Below, one piece after another: positions 8,620 to 17,328 of a stretch of DNA of 64,000 bases (its first letter is position 1; each line of letters starts with the position of its first letter). The notes beneath the pieces were generated by a model, which worked only from the letters and a program-made list of their open reading frames with translations, was not told where the DNA came from and made no database searches. Source of the DNA: Mycetocola saprophilus (GTDB taxonomy: Bacteria > Actinomycetota > Actinomycetes > Actinomycetales > Microbacteriaceae); contig NZ_JOEC01000001.1 of NCBI RefSeq assembly GCF_000718085.1, positions 682,001-746,000 of the forward strand, read 5' to 3'. The position numbers were made by a program, and so were the translations under genes.

Positions 8620-9906
8620 ATGACCAGCTATCCCGGCGATCAGCATCAGAGTGCCGCCGACCTTTCCGCCGACTGGGAGATCAACCCGCGCTGGGCGGGT
8701 ATCCACCGCGACTACACCGCCGAGGACGTACTCGCCCTGCGTGGCAGCGTCCTCGAAGAACACACCCTGGCCGCCCGCGGTGCCCGCCGCCTGTGGGACC
8801 TGCTGCACTCCGAACGCTACGTGCCCGCGCTGGGGGCGCTCACCGGAAACCAGGCGGTGCAGCAGGTGCGCGGCGGGCTCAACGCGATCTACCTGTCGGG
8901 CTGGCAGGTGGCTGCCGATGCCAACTCCGCCGGGCAGACCTACCCGGACCAGAGCCTGTATCCGGCCGACTCGGTGCCCAAGGTTGTCCGGCGCATAAAC
9001 AATGCCCTGGCTCGGGCCGATCAGGTGTCGGGCACCACCGACGGGGTGAGCGACTGGTTTGCCCCCATCGTGGCCGACGCCGAAGCGGGTTTCGGGGGCG
9101 TCCTCAACGCCTACGAGCTGATGAGCGCGATGATCGGTGCGGGGGCGGCCGGGGTGCATTGGGAGGATCAGTTGGCGAGTGAGAAGAAGTGTGGGCACAT
9201 GGGTGGGAAGGTGCTGGTTCCCACCGGGCAGCATATTCGCACGCTCAACGCGGCACGGCTCGCGGCGGATGTGGCCGGGGTTCCCTCGATCATCATCGCC
9301 CGGACCGACGCCCTGGCCGCCAACCTGATCACCAGCGATGTGGATCCGCGCGATCGCCCCTTTGTATCCGGTGAGCGCACCTCCGAGGGGTTCTCGCCCA
9401 CCACGCCGGGGATCGACGCGGTTCTCGCCCGCGGACACGCCTACGCCCCCTACGCCGACCTGCTGTGGGTGGAATCCGCCGAGCCCGACATCGAGCTGGC
9501 CAGGCGCTTCGCCGAGAGCATTCACGCGGCATTCCCCGGCAAGCTGCTCGCCTATAACTGCTCGCCGTCCTTCAACTGGAAGCGGCACCTGAGTGACGCC
9601 CAGATTGCCACCTTCCAGCACGACCTGGCCGATCTGGGCTACGCGTTCCAGTTCATCACCCTGGCCGGATTCCACGCGCTCAACCACTCGATGTTTGACC
9701 TGGCCCGCGGGTATCGGGACCGCCAGATGAGCGCCTATGTGGACCTTCAGGAGGCCGAGTTTGCTTCCGAGGCCCACGGATACAGCGCGACGCGGCATCA
9801 GCGTGAGGTGGGTACCGGCTACTTCGATCTGATTACCACCACACTCAATCCGGAGAGCCAGACGCTGGCGCTCGCCGGATCCACCGAGTCCGAACAGTTC
9901 CACTAG
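8620..9906 (+). CDS. aceA: Isocitrate lyase
   Basis: Cleaves isocitrate to glyoxylate and succinate, the first step of the glyoxylate shunt. The protein has 428 residues, the usual bacterial length, and contains the catalytic signature KKCGHMGGK with the active-site Cys at residue 191. Other expected segments are NPRWAGI near the N-terminus, [11 protein letters not shown] and the C-terminal [11 protein letters not shown] 8620 is preceded by AGGAGA (8609-8614). aceB follows after 11 bases, so the two are probably one operon, giving the whole shunt for growth on acetate or fatty acids. Likely control is through the divergent RamB-like regulator. Confidence 0.98.
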   Translation: MTSYPGDQHQSAADLSADWEINPRWAGIHRDYTAEDVLALRGSVLEEHTLAARGARRLWDLLHSERYVPALGALTGNQAVQQVRGGLNAIYLSGWQVAADANSAGQTYPDQSLYPADSVPKVVRRINNALARADQVSGTTDGVSDWFAPIVADAEAGFGGVLNAYELMSAMIGAGAAGVHWEDQLASEKKCGHMGGKVLVPTGQHIRTLNAARLAADVAGVPSIIIARTDALAANLITSDVDPRDRPFVSGERTSEGFSPTTPGIDAVLARGHAYAPYADLLWVESAEPDIELARRFAESIHAAFPGKLLAYNCSPSFNWKRHLSDAQIATFQHDLADLGYAFQFITLAGFHALNHSMFDLARGYRDRQMSAYVDLQEAEFASEAHGYSATRHQREVGTGYFDLITTTLNPESQTLALAGSTESEQFH

Positions 9907-9917
9907 GGGGAGTCGTC

Positions 9918-11552
9918 ATGTCCACATCCAACCGTATTCTGCTGCGCGGGGCGCGCTCGGCCGACACCGATCTGATCCTCACGCCCGAGGCGCTGAACTT
10001 CCTCGCCGACCTCCACGATCGTTTTGCGGGACCCCGGCATGCCCGGCTGTGGGCCAGGCAGGAATCTCGGGCGACCATTGATAACGGCCGCAACCTCAAT
10101 TTCCTGCCCGAGACCGCGGCCATTCGGGCGGATCCCACCTGGCGGGTGGCCGGGCCGGGGCCGGGGCTCGAGGACCGTCGGGTGGAGATCACCGGACCGA
10201 TCGATCCCAAACTCGCGATCAACGCGTTGAACTCCGGCGCAAAGGTGTGGCTTGCCGATCTGGAGGACGCCACGAGTCCCACCTGGGCGAATATCATCGG
10301 CGGGCAGGCGACCCTGTACCGTGCGATCCGTGGCACCCTCGACCACGTGGACCCGGCAACCGGTCGGCGCTACACGGTGGGGGATGACACTCCCACCATC
10401 GTGCTCCGCCCGCGGGGATGGCACCTGGTGGAGCGTCACCTGTCCCTGACGGATCCGGCGGGCATGCGGGTTCCCGCCGTCGGTGCCCTAGTGGATGCGG
10501 GCCTGTATCTCTTCCACAACGCCCACGCGCTGATTGCCGCCGGGCGCGGCCCCTACCTCTACCTACCCAAGATTGAAAACCACCTGGAGGCACGGCTCTG
10601 GAACGAGGTATTTGATTTTGCCGAGGAGGCGCTGAGACTCGAGGCCGGCAGGATCCGCGCCACGGTCCTGATCGAGACGATCGGTGCGGCCTTCGAGATG
10701 GAGGAGATCCTCTATGAGCTGCGCGAGCACTGCGCGGGGCTCAACGCCGGCCGCTGGGACTATATTTTCAGTCTCATCAAGACGCACCGGGAACGCGGGG
10801 TCCGCTTTGTCCTGCCGGATCGTGCCCTGGTCACGATGGATGTCCCCTTCCTGCGCGACTACTCCAACCTGTTGGTGGCGACCTGCCACCGCCGGGGTGC
10901 CTCGGCCATCGGCGGAATGAGCGCGTTTATCCCCAGCCGTCACAACCCGGTGGCAAACGAACGAGCATTCGCCGCGGTGCGGGCGGATAAGGCGCGCGAG
11001 GCGGCGGCCGGGTTTGACGGGACCTGGGTCGCGCATCCGGGCCTGGTCTCGATCGCCCGGGCCGAGTTCGACGCGGTGCTGGGAGCTAGGCCGGATCAGC
11101 GCTCCCGACTACGCCCCGATGTGAGCGTGAGCGCGAGCGACCTGCTGAACCTGGATGGGCTCACCGGCGAGGTCACCGAGGCCGGGGTGCGTGGCAACAT
11201 TCGTGCGGCCGTGCACTACCTGGAATCCTGGCTTCGTGGACGCGGTGCGGTGGCGATCGACAACCTGATGGAGGATGCGGCGACCGCCGAGATTGCCCGG
11301 GCGCAGCTGTGGCAGTGGGTGCGCTATCGGGTTCGCACGAGTTCGGGGGAGACCATCAGTCCCGCGCTGATTCGTGCGGGGATTGCGGCCGAGGTCGGCG
11401 CAGGGTCGGCGCTTCCGGGGAATCGATTCGCCGAGGCGGCCGCGCTGATCGAGGAGAGCGTGCTGGGGGAGGAGTTTCCGACCTTTATCACCCTCTCCGC
11501 CTATCGTCAGTATCTGGTGGAGGAGGTCCCGCTGGCGGCCATCGAGGCGTAG
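9918..11552 (+). CDS. aceB: Malate synthase A
   Basis: Condenses glyoxylate and acetyl-CoA to malate, the second step of the glyoxylate shunt. It has 544 residues, the size of the A-type enzyme rather than the about 720-residue G type. The family signature REHCAGLNAGRWDYIF is near residues 268-283; the segment after it (RDYSNLLVATCHRRG) and the C-terminal domain are also typical. A GGGGAG sequence sits just before ATG 9918. It is cotranscribed with aceA and is followed by a hairpin. Confidence 0.97.
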   Translation: MSTSNRILLRGARSADTDLILTPEALNFLADLHDRFAGPRHARLWARQESRATIDNGRNLNFLPETAAIRADPTWRVAGPGPGLEDRRVEITGPIDPKLAINALNSGAKVWLADLEDATSPTWANIIGGQATLYRAIRGTLDHVDPATGRRYTVGDDTPTIVLRPRGWHLVERHLSLTDPAGMRVPAVGALVDAGLYLFHNAHALIAAGRGPYLYLPKIENHLEARLWNEVFDFAEEALRLEAGRIRATVLIETIGAAFEMEEILYELREHCAGLNAGRWDYIFSLIKTHRERGVRFVLPDRALVTMDVPFLRDYSNLLVATCHRRGASAIGGMSAFIPSRHNPVANERAFAAVRADKAREAAAGFDGTWVAHPGLVSIARAEFDAVLGARPDQRSRLRPDVSVSASDLLNLDGLTGEVTEAGVRGNIRAAVHYLESWLRGRGAVAIDNLMEDAATAEIARAQLWQWVRYRVRTSSGETISPALIRAGIAAEVGAGSALPGNRFAEAAALIEESVLGEEFPTFITLSAYRQYLVEEVPLAAIEA

Positions 11553-11563
11553 CGTCCGTGGAG

Positions 11564-11597
11564 GAATGGCCACGTCACATTCCTGGCGTGGCCATTC
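11564..11597 (+). terminator. Hairpin after aceB
   Basis: A perfect 11-bp stem GAATGGCCACG/CGTGGCCATTC with a 12-base loop. No clear T-run follows, so it may only protect or pause the aceAB message. The AT-rich accessory segment starts just beyond it. Confidence 0.6.
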
Positions 11598-11682
11598 AGC
11601 ATAATGCCCGTGGATTACAAGGCATGTTTAGAAATGTAACGAATTGCTTGAGATTCTAATGGGCGATGCTTTCGAAGCAACC

Positions 11683-12621
11683 TTACTCTAGGCCATATTC
11701 ACGGACCATTAATCCGCGACTGGCCCCCGCCGTTTCTCTGCCAATGTTGGACCAATAGTTCCAGCGTTCTAGTAGGTATGCTTTGCGTTCTTCAGTCATC
11801 ATAACCGTGCGTTCGAACGCTGCATCAGGACTATTCAGCGCTTCGATGCCTAGTGATGGTATTGGCCCGGTGCTGTACACAGGCGAAAAAGCAAACGGGA
11901 CAATTCCCTTGGTGGTTAGCTTGGCTGTGATTGATTGGCTGTGATTGTAATTTGGACTGAGCGAATCAAAACTCCGCGCGGTCTCGTCTGCCGCAAGTTG
12001 ACTGTTTCGTTTAAAACGAAGTTGTTTCGGATTGTTATGCGTGCTATTCGGTCCAAACTCAGACTCGCGTCCATAGACCAAGAGGAATTGTGGAACTATA
12101 GGCCGGTCTTCGTACTTATCAACAGTAAAGAGATATTTTCTTCTGAAAATGTCTCTATTTCCTTCAGTGTTAAACCATGCGCGCCAATTGTTTAATTGGT
12201 CTCGGGCTTGGGAAAAATCTGCGGTAGGCGTGCCTTTTTTGGTGAACCAGAGCTTCGAAGGCTTCTCGATTTCAATCAGAATCGGAGTTATGAGACCGGA
12301 GCTGCGGGTCACCCACATGAAATCGGGAACGTACGAATCGCCCGCACCTACTAGAGCAGGTTGAGTGAAAAGTAGCCCCAAATCTGATCCATGATGTCCA
12401 CCAGGCCCTACGTCTCCGCTGCCTCCAGGAACCATTGCTGGGTGTAACTCGAGGAATTGCTGCACTTGATTCTCTTCCGGATCAGATCCCAAAAGTTCTC
12501 TCCACTCCTCCCTTGCTTTTGTCTCATAGGTCTGCCAATCGAGAGGTAAGGGGCGCGCGGAATTATTGTCCGGTTTGAGTGATTCGAACTTGTGGGGTGC
12601 AAGGTTGTGTTCCAAAGACAT
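11683..12621 (-). CDS. sduA: Shedu-type anti-phage nuclease (SduA / DUF4263 family)
   Basis: A 312-residue protein. Residues 50-190 match the Shedu nuclease domain: FLELHP (57-62), a PD-(D/E)xK core with Asp100 in YVPDF, and the sheet strand LIEIEKP (115-121) followed by LWFTKKGTPTADFSQARDQL and a Trp-rich helix with Gln142. The family is a single-gene antiphage defence system that nicks or degrades DNA. The position of the usual catalytic Lys is taken by Glu (E117-I-E119-K120). The remaining 120 residues carry no domain I recognise. The coding sequence is clearly more AT-rich than its neighbours and sits alone, pointing to transfer. A TACTGT lies 7-8 bases before the ATG on the minus strand. 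Family call is from motif pattern; function is inferred. Confidence 0.82.
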   Translation of the reverse strand: MSLEHNLAPHKFESLKPDNNSARPLPLDWQTYETKAREEWRELLGSDPEENQVQQFLELHPAMVPGGSGDVGPGGHHGSDLGLLFTQPALVGAGDSYVPDFMWVTRSSGLITPILIEIEKPSKLWFTKKGTPTADFSQARDQLNNWRAWFNTEGNRDIFRRKYLFTVDKYEDRPIVPQFLLVYGRESEFGPNSTHNNPKQLRFKRNSQLAADETARSFDSLSPNYNHSQSITAKLTTKGIVPFAFSPVYSTGPIPSLGIEALNSPDAAFERTVMMTEERKAYLLERWNYWSNIGRETAGASRGLMVREYGLE

Positions 12622-12705
12622 GGCAAAGACAGTATCAGTGCCTAAGACAAAGAATGTTCGCGCTTGACGTCATGGACGAGTGACTGCTACCGAGGGTGCC
12701 TGGAG

Positions 12706-13953
12706 TTAGAGCACGACCGGTTCGGTTTCCGGATGCGCGTTCTGCTCGGTTGCCGCCGCCTCAAGCCGGCGGTCGCGACGGGAGAATAGCTGGGCGAGTA
12801 GGGCGATGAGCGCGCTCGCCGCCATCAGGATGCCGTATAGGGTCGCGACGGTGGCCAGTCCGAGCATGGGTTCCAGCGCCCCGCCCACCAGGACCGGCAC
12901 GCCGAAGGAGAGGTAGCTGATCGTGTAGATCGCCGAGAGTAGACCCGCACGGTGGTGCGGTTCCACCGTGGTTGTGAGCATACGAAGCGGCGCCTGGAAG
13001 CCCGCGCCGAAGCCGATTCCGCCCACCACGCTAGCGACCAGCACCAGGGCAAACACCTCGGTGTCCACGGCGATGATGATCAGCGCCGACCCGGCAATGA
13101 GCGCCACCAGCCCGGCCAGCAGCGCGCGTCGCGGGGCAACATTGCGGGTCAGAATTCCGGTGAGCGCACCGATCAGGGTGAAGAGGCCGATCAGCAGGCC
13201 CGAGAGGAGGTGGTCGGTGAGACCGAATCGAACAACCAAAATCGAAGGAAGCAGGGCTAGGAAGAGTCCGCCCAGTCCCCAGCTGGCGGCGAAGGCACCG
13301 GCGAGTGCCCCGAAGAGCGGGCGCGAGTCGCGCGGGATCGCCAGGGCGGGACGTAGTGATGCGAGTCCGCCGGGGCGTCGGGTGACGGTCTCCGGAACCC
13401 ACAGCAGGGCGATCGCGAGCAGGACCAGCAGGGTCGCGAAGGATGCGTAGACGGTCACCTCGGGATTGGGCGCCCAGCGTGCCAACATACCCGATGCCAC
13501 CGCGCCGAAAGCCAGTCCGATGCCGGGAACCGCGCCGTTGAGGGTCGCGGCGAGGGCGGTGTTTCCCCGAGGTGCATTATCCAGCATGGCCGCGCCGAGG
13601 GTGCCCATCATCAAGCCCACCGAGGCACCCTGCACCACGCGCGCCAGGATGAGGGTCTCGAACCCGCTGGCAAAGATGAAAAACCCCATCGCAATCAGCA
13701 GACCGGCCAAGCCGATCGCGATCAGCGGCTTGCGGCCGATGTAGTCCGAGAGCGCTCCGGCTGTCAGCAGCGTGATCAGGAGCCCGCCCACATACACCGC
13801 AAAGACCGCGGTGGTCTGCAGCGGGGTGAGGTGCCATTCGGCGCTGTAGATCGGGTAGAGGGGAGACGGAGCGGAGCCGGTGGCGATGGCGGTGAGGAGG
13901 ATCCCGGCGAGGATCCAGATCCCGCCTCGCCGCGAAGAAACCGAGGAATTCAT
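12706..13953 (-). CDS. MFS transporter, probable drug/efflux pump
   Basis: A 415-residue protein with about 12 hydrophobic segments and the MFS motif A between segments 2 and 3 (GALSDYIGRKPLI). Motif C-like glycine and proline residues (LNGAVPGIGLAFGAVASG) in segment 5 suggest a proton-driven drug exporter of the DHA type. The ATG at 13953 has AGGAAGG about 8 bases upstream. A small ArsR-type regulator is divergent and the shared gap holds a strong operator, so expression is probably inducible. Substrate is unknown. It lies in the accessory segment next to the Shedu gene. Confidence 0.9.
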   Translation of the reverse strand: MNSSVSSRRGGIWILAGILLTAIATGSAPSPLYPIYSAEWHLTPLQTTAVFAVYVGGLLITLLTAGALSDYIGRKPLIAIGLAGLLIAMGFFIFASGFETLILARVVQGASVGLMMGTLGAAMLDNAPRGNTALAATLNGAVPGIGLAFGAVASGMLARWAPNPEVTVYASFATLLVLLAIALLWVPETVTRRPGGLASLRPALAIPRDSRPLFGALAGAFAASWGLGGLFLALLPSILVVRFGLTDHLLSGLLIGLFTLIGALTGILTRNVAPRRALLAGLVALIAGSALIIIAVDTEVFALVLVASVVGGIGFGAGFQAPLRMLTTTVEPHHRAGLLSAIYTISYLSFGVPVLVGGALEPMLGLATVATLYGILMAASALIALLAQLFSRRDRRLEAAATEQNAHPETEPVVL

Positions 13954-13977
13954 CGAGTTTGCCTTCCTGGGGAAATA

Positions 13978-14024
13978 AGTACGAGAATTTTCGTACTCGA
14001 AAAGAGTACTACCAAACTCGTACT
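13978..14024. promoter_or_regulatory. Operator with repeated GTACT dyads between MFS gene and its regulator
   Basis: The gap contains a perfect inverted repeat AGTACGA (13978-13984) / TCGTACT (13991-13997), then GTACTC (13993-13998) / GAGTAC (14004-14009), then a further TCGTACT ending near 14024. Four half-sites thus overlap in 47 bases. This is the expected place for the ArsR-type repressor to bind and control both genes. Confidence 0.75.
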
Positions 14025-14052
14025 AAGGGGCAAACGGAGTATGCTGGTCGCC

Positions 14053-14400
14053 ATGACTACGCAGATTGACCAGGTACCGAGCCTGGAGGAGCGTCTAGAG
14101 CAGCCCGAGCCGCGCGACATGAGGGCCGACGTGGTGTTTGCGGCGCTGTCGGATCCGCTGCGCATCTCGATTGTCCAGCGGCTGATGAGCGAGGGTGATG
14201 ACGCCTTCCGCTCCTGCACGTGGGTCGGAATCGACCGCCCCAAATCCACCCTGACCCATCACTTCCGGGTGCTACGGGAGGCCGGTATCATCGAGCAGCG
14301 CCGATACGGGACCGAGCGTCGCAGCCGCGTTCGGATGGACGACCTGGCAGCCCGCTTCCCGGGGCTCCTGGAGATGGTGCTCGCCGCACCCCTGGGATAG
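14053..14400 (+). CDS. ArsR-family winged-helix transcriptional regulator
   Basis: A 115-residue regulator with a single winged helix-turn-helix (about 23-95): VVFAALSDPLRISIVQRLM is the classic ArsR start, followed by KSTLTHHFRVLREAGII as recognition helix and a RRSRVRM wing. The usual metal-binding ELCVCDL sequence is absent, so it is probably not a metal sensor. It is divergent from the MFS exporter and likely represses it. Of two in-frame ATGs, 14053 is preferred because TATGCT (14040-14045) lies 7 bases before it (leaderless); ATG 14041 would overlap this box. Confidence 0.88.
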   Translation: MTTQIDQVPSLEERLEQPEPRDMRADVVFAALSDPLRISIVQRLMSEGDDAFRSCTWVGIDRPKSTLTHHFRVLREAGIIEQRRYGTERRSRVRMDDLAARFPGLLEMVLAAPLG

Positions 14401-14409
14401 CCCACCCTC

Positions 14410-14462
14410 CCCGCATGCAACAGGCCGACCCGACGTACTCGGGTCGGCCTGTTGCATGCGGG
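14410..14462. terminator. Exceptionally long perfect hairpin after the ArsR gene
   Basis: A 24-bp perfect stem (14410-14433 with 14439-14462) and a 5-base loop CGTAC. There is no T-run on either side. It may end the regulator transcript and the minus-strand tRNA-Leu transcript, but its length and perfection are unusual. Confidence 0.65.
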
Positions 14463-14577
14463 ACGTGAACCCCTAAAGCGAGGAAAGGCCCGAACCTTGC
14501 GGTTCGAGCCTTTCAGTACTGTCTCAACACAGTGTGCGCGGAAGGGGACTTGAACCCCTACGCCCTAATACGGGCAC
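14457..14577. repeat. First copy of a 121-bp direct repeat (tRNA-Leu 3' half plus terminator)
   Basis: Positions 14457-14577 recur at 14886-15006 with one mismatch (14478 versus 14907). Read on the minus strand each copy holds the variable arm, T-arm and 3' acceptor strand of tRNA-Leu, a spacer with TTGAGACAGTACTG, a terminator hairpin (AAAGGCTCGAACC/GGTTCGGGCCTTT) and a decayed T-arm-like AGGGGTTCACGTCCC. Confidence 0.9.
14535..14577 (-). pseudogene. tRNA-Leu 3' fragment
   Basis: Minus strand carries only the long variable arm (GCCCGTATTAGGGC), T-arm (AGGGG/CCCCT with TTCAAGT) and acceptor 3' strand TCCGCGC of a class II tRNA-Leu. The 5' half is replaced by unrelated, AT-richer sequence. 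It cannot make a tRNA. Confidence 0.85.
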
Positions 14578-14885
14578 CGACCGTTTCATCGCAACCGTGA
14601 GTGTACCCAGGGGTGAATTTCCGCGAAATTACCGGTGTTTTGCGGGGTTGTGTGATGGTGGTCCGGAGCGATCTGGTGCACATTTTGTTGACGCTTTTGC
14701 TGTACGCCGCGAGTGTCGCGGTCGCTTTACCCGAACCAGTTGAGGTGCTCTCGGCGCGCCCGCCGATTGAGCATGTATTCAAAATCGAGCGTCCTGTCTC
14801 GTTCCCCAAAACGAGGAAAGGCCCAGATCCGAAGATCTGAGCCTTTCAGTACTGTCTCAACATGGTGTGCTGCTGTAAATGGTAC
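14578..14885. other. Spacer between tRNA-Leu relics, no gene seen
   Basis: No convincing coding region. The right part (about 14808-14868) contains another version of the tRNA-Leu trailer: on the minus strand TTGAGACAGTACTG followed by a hairpin AAAGGCTCAGATC/GGATCTGGGCCTTT. The left part is somewhat AT-rich and unlike the neighbours. Confidence 0.6.
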
Positions 14886-15006
14886 TGCGGGACGTGAACC
14901 CCTAAAACGAGGAAAGGCCCGAACCTTGCGGTTCGAGCCTTTCAGTACTGTCTCAACACAGTGTGCGCGGAAGGGGACTTGAACCCCTACGCCCTAATAC
15001 GGGCAC
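14886..15006. repeat. Second copy of the 121-bp direct repeat
   Basis: Offset of exactly 429 bases from the first copy, one mismatch. It overlaps the 3' half of the more complete tRNA-Leu relic and its terminator (about 14912-14942). Confidence 0.9.
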
Positions 15007-15025
15007 GCCATTCCGCCACCCGCGC
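14964..15025 (-). pseudogene. tRNA-Leu lacking its anticodon arm
   Basis: The minus strand begins GCGCGGG TG GCGGAATGG and then passes straight into the variable arm TGCCCGTATTAGGGCG, T-arm and TCCGCGC acceptor strand. The acceptor stem pairs fully (one G-T) and the T-arm is intact, but about 24 bases holding the distal D-stem and whole anticodon arm are missing. The gene is 62 nt instead of about 86 nt and cannot be a normal decoder. Confidence 0.85.
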
Positions 15026-15139
15026 GGGTAACTTCCGATTTCTCGGCTTGATCACTTTCGTGACCGGCGTTTGTTGTCCGGGCCGTGGCCGTTCCAACAG
15101 TTCCGGCATTCGGTTTGGATGCACGATAGCCTTGTGGTC

Positions 15140-16456
15140 ATGACCGAGGCCCAGAATGACGCGGAATTTGCGCTCGATGAGACTGCAATTATCACGCGCG
15201 AACTTATCCAGATGAACACAACAAACTACGGCGACGGTGTGTCGAACGGGGAGACGGAGGCCGCCGAATACGTGGAGGCGAAGCTGCGGGCGCTCGGGCT
15301 TAAGCCGCAGTTGTTTGACGCCGCGCCGGGGCGTACGAGCGTGGTTGCGCGTGTCGCCGGTCGCAACCGGGACAAGGGTGCTCTCGTGGTGCACGGACAC
15401 CTCGATGTGGTGCCAGCCGAGCCGGAGAACTGGTCGGTGGATCCGTTTGGTGGCGTGATCAAGGACGGCATGATCTGGGGCCGCGGTGCCGTGGACATGA
15501 AAAACATGGATGCGATGATCCTGACCTCCCTCGCCGATGTGCTGGAGCGGGGTGGTCCCGAACGCGACCTGGTTATCGCCTTCTTCTCCGATGAGGAAAA
15601 CGGCGGCATCTTCGGGTCCCATTACCTGGTGGACAACCACCCGCACCTCTTCGCCGGTGCCACCGAGGCGATCAGCGAGGTCGGTGGATACTCGGTCACC
15701 GTGAACGATAAGCGGGCCTACCTGCTGCAGACGGGGGAGAAGGCACTGGTTTGGGCCAAGCTCGTGGCCACAGGAACGGCCGCCCACGGGTCGCGGGTGC
15801 TTGAAGACAATGCGGTGACCAAGCTCGCCCGGGCGGTCGCCGCGATCGGGTCGATCCAGTGGCCCGTGCGCCTGACCGATACCACCGAGGCGCTGATCGC
15901 CTCGCTCGCGGGCATGCTCGGGGTGGATCCGCAGCGGGTGGGTCCGGAAGAGATCGCGCTGGCCACCGGCCCGGCCGGGGCATTTATTCATGCCTCGCTG
16001 CGTACCACCAGCAATCCGACCATGCTCTCCGCGGGATATAAGCACAACGTGATTCCCGACCGGGCCGAGGCTCGGATCGACATTCGCTGCTTCCCCGGGG
16101 AGGAGGCCGAAGTCGTGGCGCAGCTGCAGGCGCTGATCGGTGACGACGTCCGGATCGAGATCTCCCACCAGGATGTGGGCATCGAAAACCCGGCCACCGG
16201 AACGCTGGTGGACGCGGTCACCGCGGCCCTCGGCAAGCACGATCCGGGTGCTCCGGTGCTCCCGTATCTGCTCGCCGCGGGCACGGACAACAAGGCACTG
16301 TCTAAACTTGACATTGCCGGTTATGGTTTTGCTCCGTTGAAGCTCCCGGCCGATCTTGATTTCCCGGCGATGTTCCACGGCGTCGACGAGCGTGTTCCCC
16401 TGGACGCCCTCGTGTTTGGCCGCGCGGTTCTCACCGATCTGCTTCTTGACTACTAA
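15140..16456 (+). CDS. M20-family dipeptidase/metallopeptidase
   Basis: A 438-residue zinc peptidase of the M20/M25/M40 group (carboxypeptidase, dipeptidase or deacylase). Metal and catalytic residues are visible: HGHLDVVP (His ligand and catalytic Asp), GRGAVDMK (bridging Asp), SDEENGG (Glu pair), RIDIRCFPG in the dimerisation domain, and FHGVDERVP (final His). No signal peptide, so a cytoplasmic peptidase. The ATG 15140 is preceded by TAGCCT (15127-15132) at 7 bases, suggesting a leaderless message. uppP begins 26 bases after its stop and is probably cotranscribed. The natural substrate is not known. Confidence 0.92.
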   Translation: MTEAQNDAEFALDETAIITRELIQMNTTNYGDGVSNGETEAAEYVEAKLRALGLKPQLFDAAPGRTSVVARVAGRNRDKGALVVHGHLDVVPAEPENWSVDPFGGVIKDGMIWGRGAVDMKNMDAMILTSLADVLERGGPERDLVIAFFSDEENGGIFGSHYLVDNHPHLFAGATEAISEVGGYSVTVNDKRAYLLQTGEKALVWAKLVATGTAAHGSRVLEDNAVTKLARAVAAIGSIQWPVRLTDTTEALIASLAGMLGVDPQRVGPEEIALATGPAGAFIHASLRTTSNPTMLSAGYKHNVIPDRAEARIDIRCFPGEEAEVVAQLQALIGDDVRIEISHQDVGIENPATGTLVDAVTAALGKHDPGAPVLPYLLAAGTDNKALSKLDIAGYGFAPLKLPADLDFPAMFHGVDERVPLDALVFGRAVLTDLLLDY

Positions 16457-16482
16457 TCCCCACAGAAGAAAGTACCCCTCGC

Positions 16483-17328
16483 GTGGAATTTATTAACGCC
16501 ATAATTTTGGGCCTGGTGCAGGGCCTGACGGAGTTCCTCCCGGTCTCCTCAAGTGCCCACATTCGCATCGTGGGTGCCTTCCTCGGCACCGGTGAGGACC
16601 CCGGCGCCCGGTTTACCGCGATCATCCAGATCGGTACCGAGCTCGCGGTGATCCTGTACTTCTGGAAGGACATCGTTCGCATCATCGGTGCCTGGTGCAA
16701 GGGCCTGGTGGGGAAGGTGCCGCGCACCGATCCCGACGTGAAGATGGGCTGGCTGATCATCCTCGGCTCGATCCCGATCGTGGTGCTTGGACTGCTGTTC
16801 AAGGACGACATCGAGACCACCTTCCGCTCGCTGTGGTTCACCGCCACGACCCTGATCGTGTTCGGTATCATCCTGGGTGTCGCCGACTGGCTGGGGCGCA
16901 AGCGCCTCGAGGTCAAGGACCTCACCTACGGTCACGGCATTATCTATGGTCTGGCCCAGTCGCTGGCCCTGATCCCGGGCGTCTCGCGTTCGGGCGGCAC
17001 GATCACCGCGGGCCTCGCCCTCGGATACACCCGGGCCGCCGCCGCTCGCTATGCATTCCTGCTGGCCATCCCCGCCGTGATGGGCGCCGGCTTCTACCAG
17101 GTGTACAAGGCCTTCACCGACACCTCGGGAGCTCACGAACCCTTCGGTGTGGCCGCGACCATCGTGGCGACCATCGTCGCCTTCGTGGTGGGCCTCGTGG
17201 TCATCGTGTTCTTCATGAACTACATCTCCAAGCGCAGCTACCTGCCGTTCGTGATCTACCGGATCGCGCTCGGACTGGTGCTGTTTGTGCTGCTGGGAAC
17301 CGGGGTGCTGTCGGCATATGGCAACTAG
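16483..17328 (+). CDS. uppP: Undecaprenyl-diphosphate phosphatase (BacA)
   Basis: Integral membrane enzyme of 281 residues that removes one phosphate from undecaprenyl diphosphate, recycling the lipid carrier for peptidoglycan synthesis; extra copies confer bacitracin resistance. The two catalytic motifs are clear: [14 protein letters not shown] near the N-terminus and [11 protein letters not shown] around residue 165-175. Seven to eight hydrophobic segments fit the BacA fold. The GTG start overlaps no other gene but the 3' end overlaps the mshC start by 11 bases, suggesting translational coupling. Confidence 0.97.
   Translation: MEFINAIILGLVQGLTEFLPVSSSAHIRIVGAFLGTGEDPGARFTAIIQIGTELAVILYFWKDIVRIIGAWCKGLVGKVPRTDPDVKMGWLIILGSIPIVVLGLLFKDDIETTFRSLWFTATTLIVFGIILGVADWLGRKRLEVKDLTYGHGIIYGLAQSLALIPGVSRSGGTITAGLALGYTRAAAARYAFLLAIPAVMGAGFYQVYKAFTDTSGAHEPFGVAATIVATIVAFVVGLVVIVFFMNYISKRSYLPFVIYRIALGLVLFVLLGTGVLSAYGN

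Noticed and set aside
8041..9903. Long antisense frame across aceA and the ramB-like start
   Set aside because: aceA is certain on the plus strand; the antisense product has no recognisable motifs.
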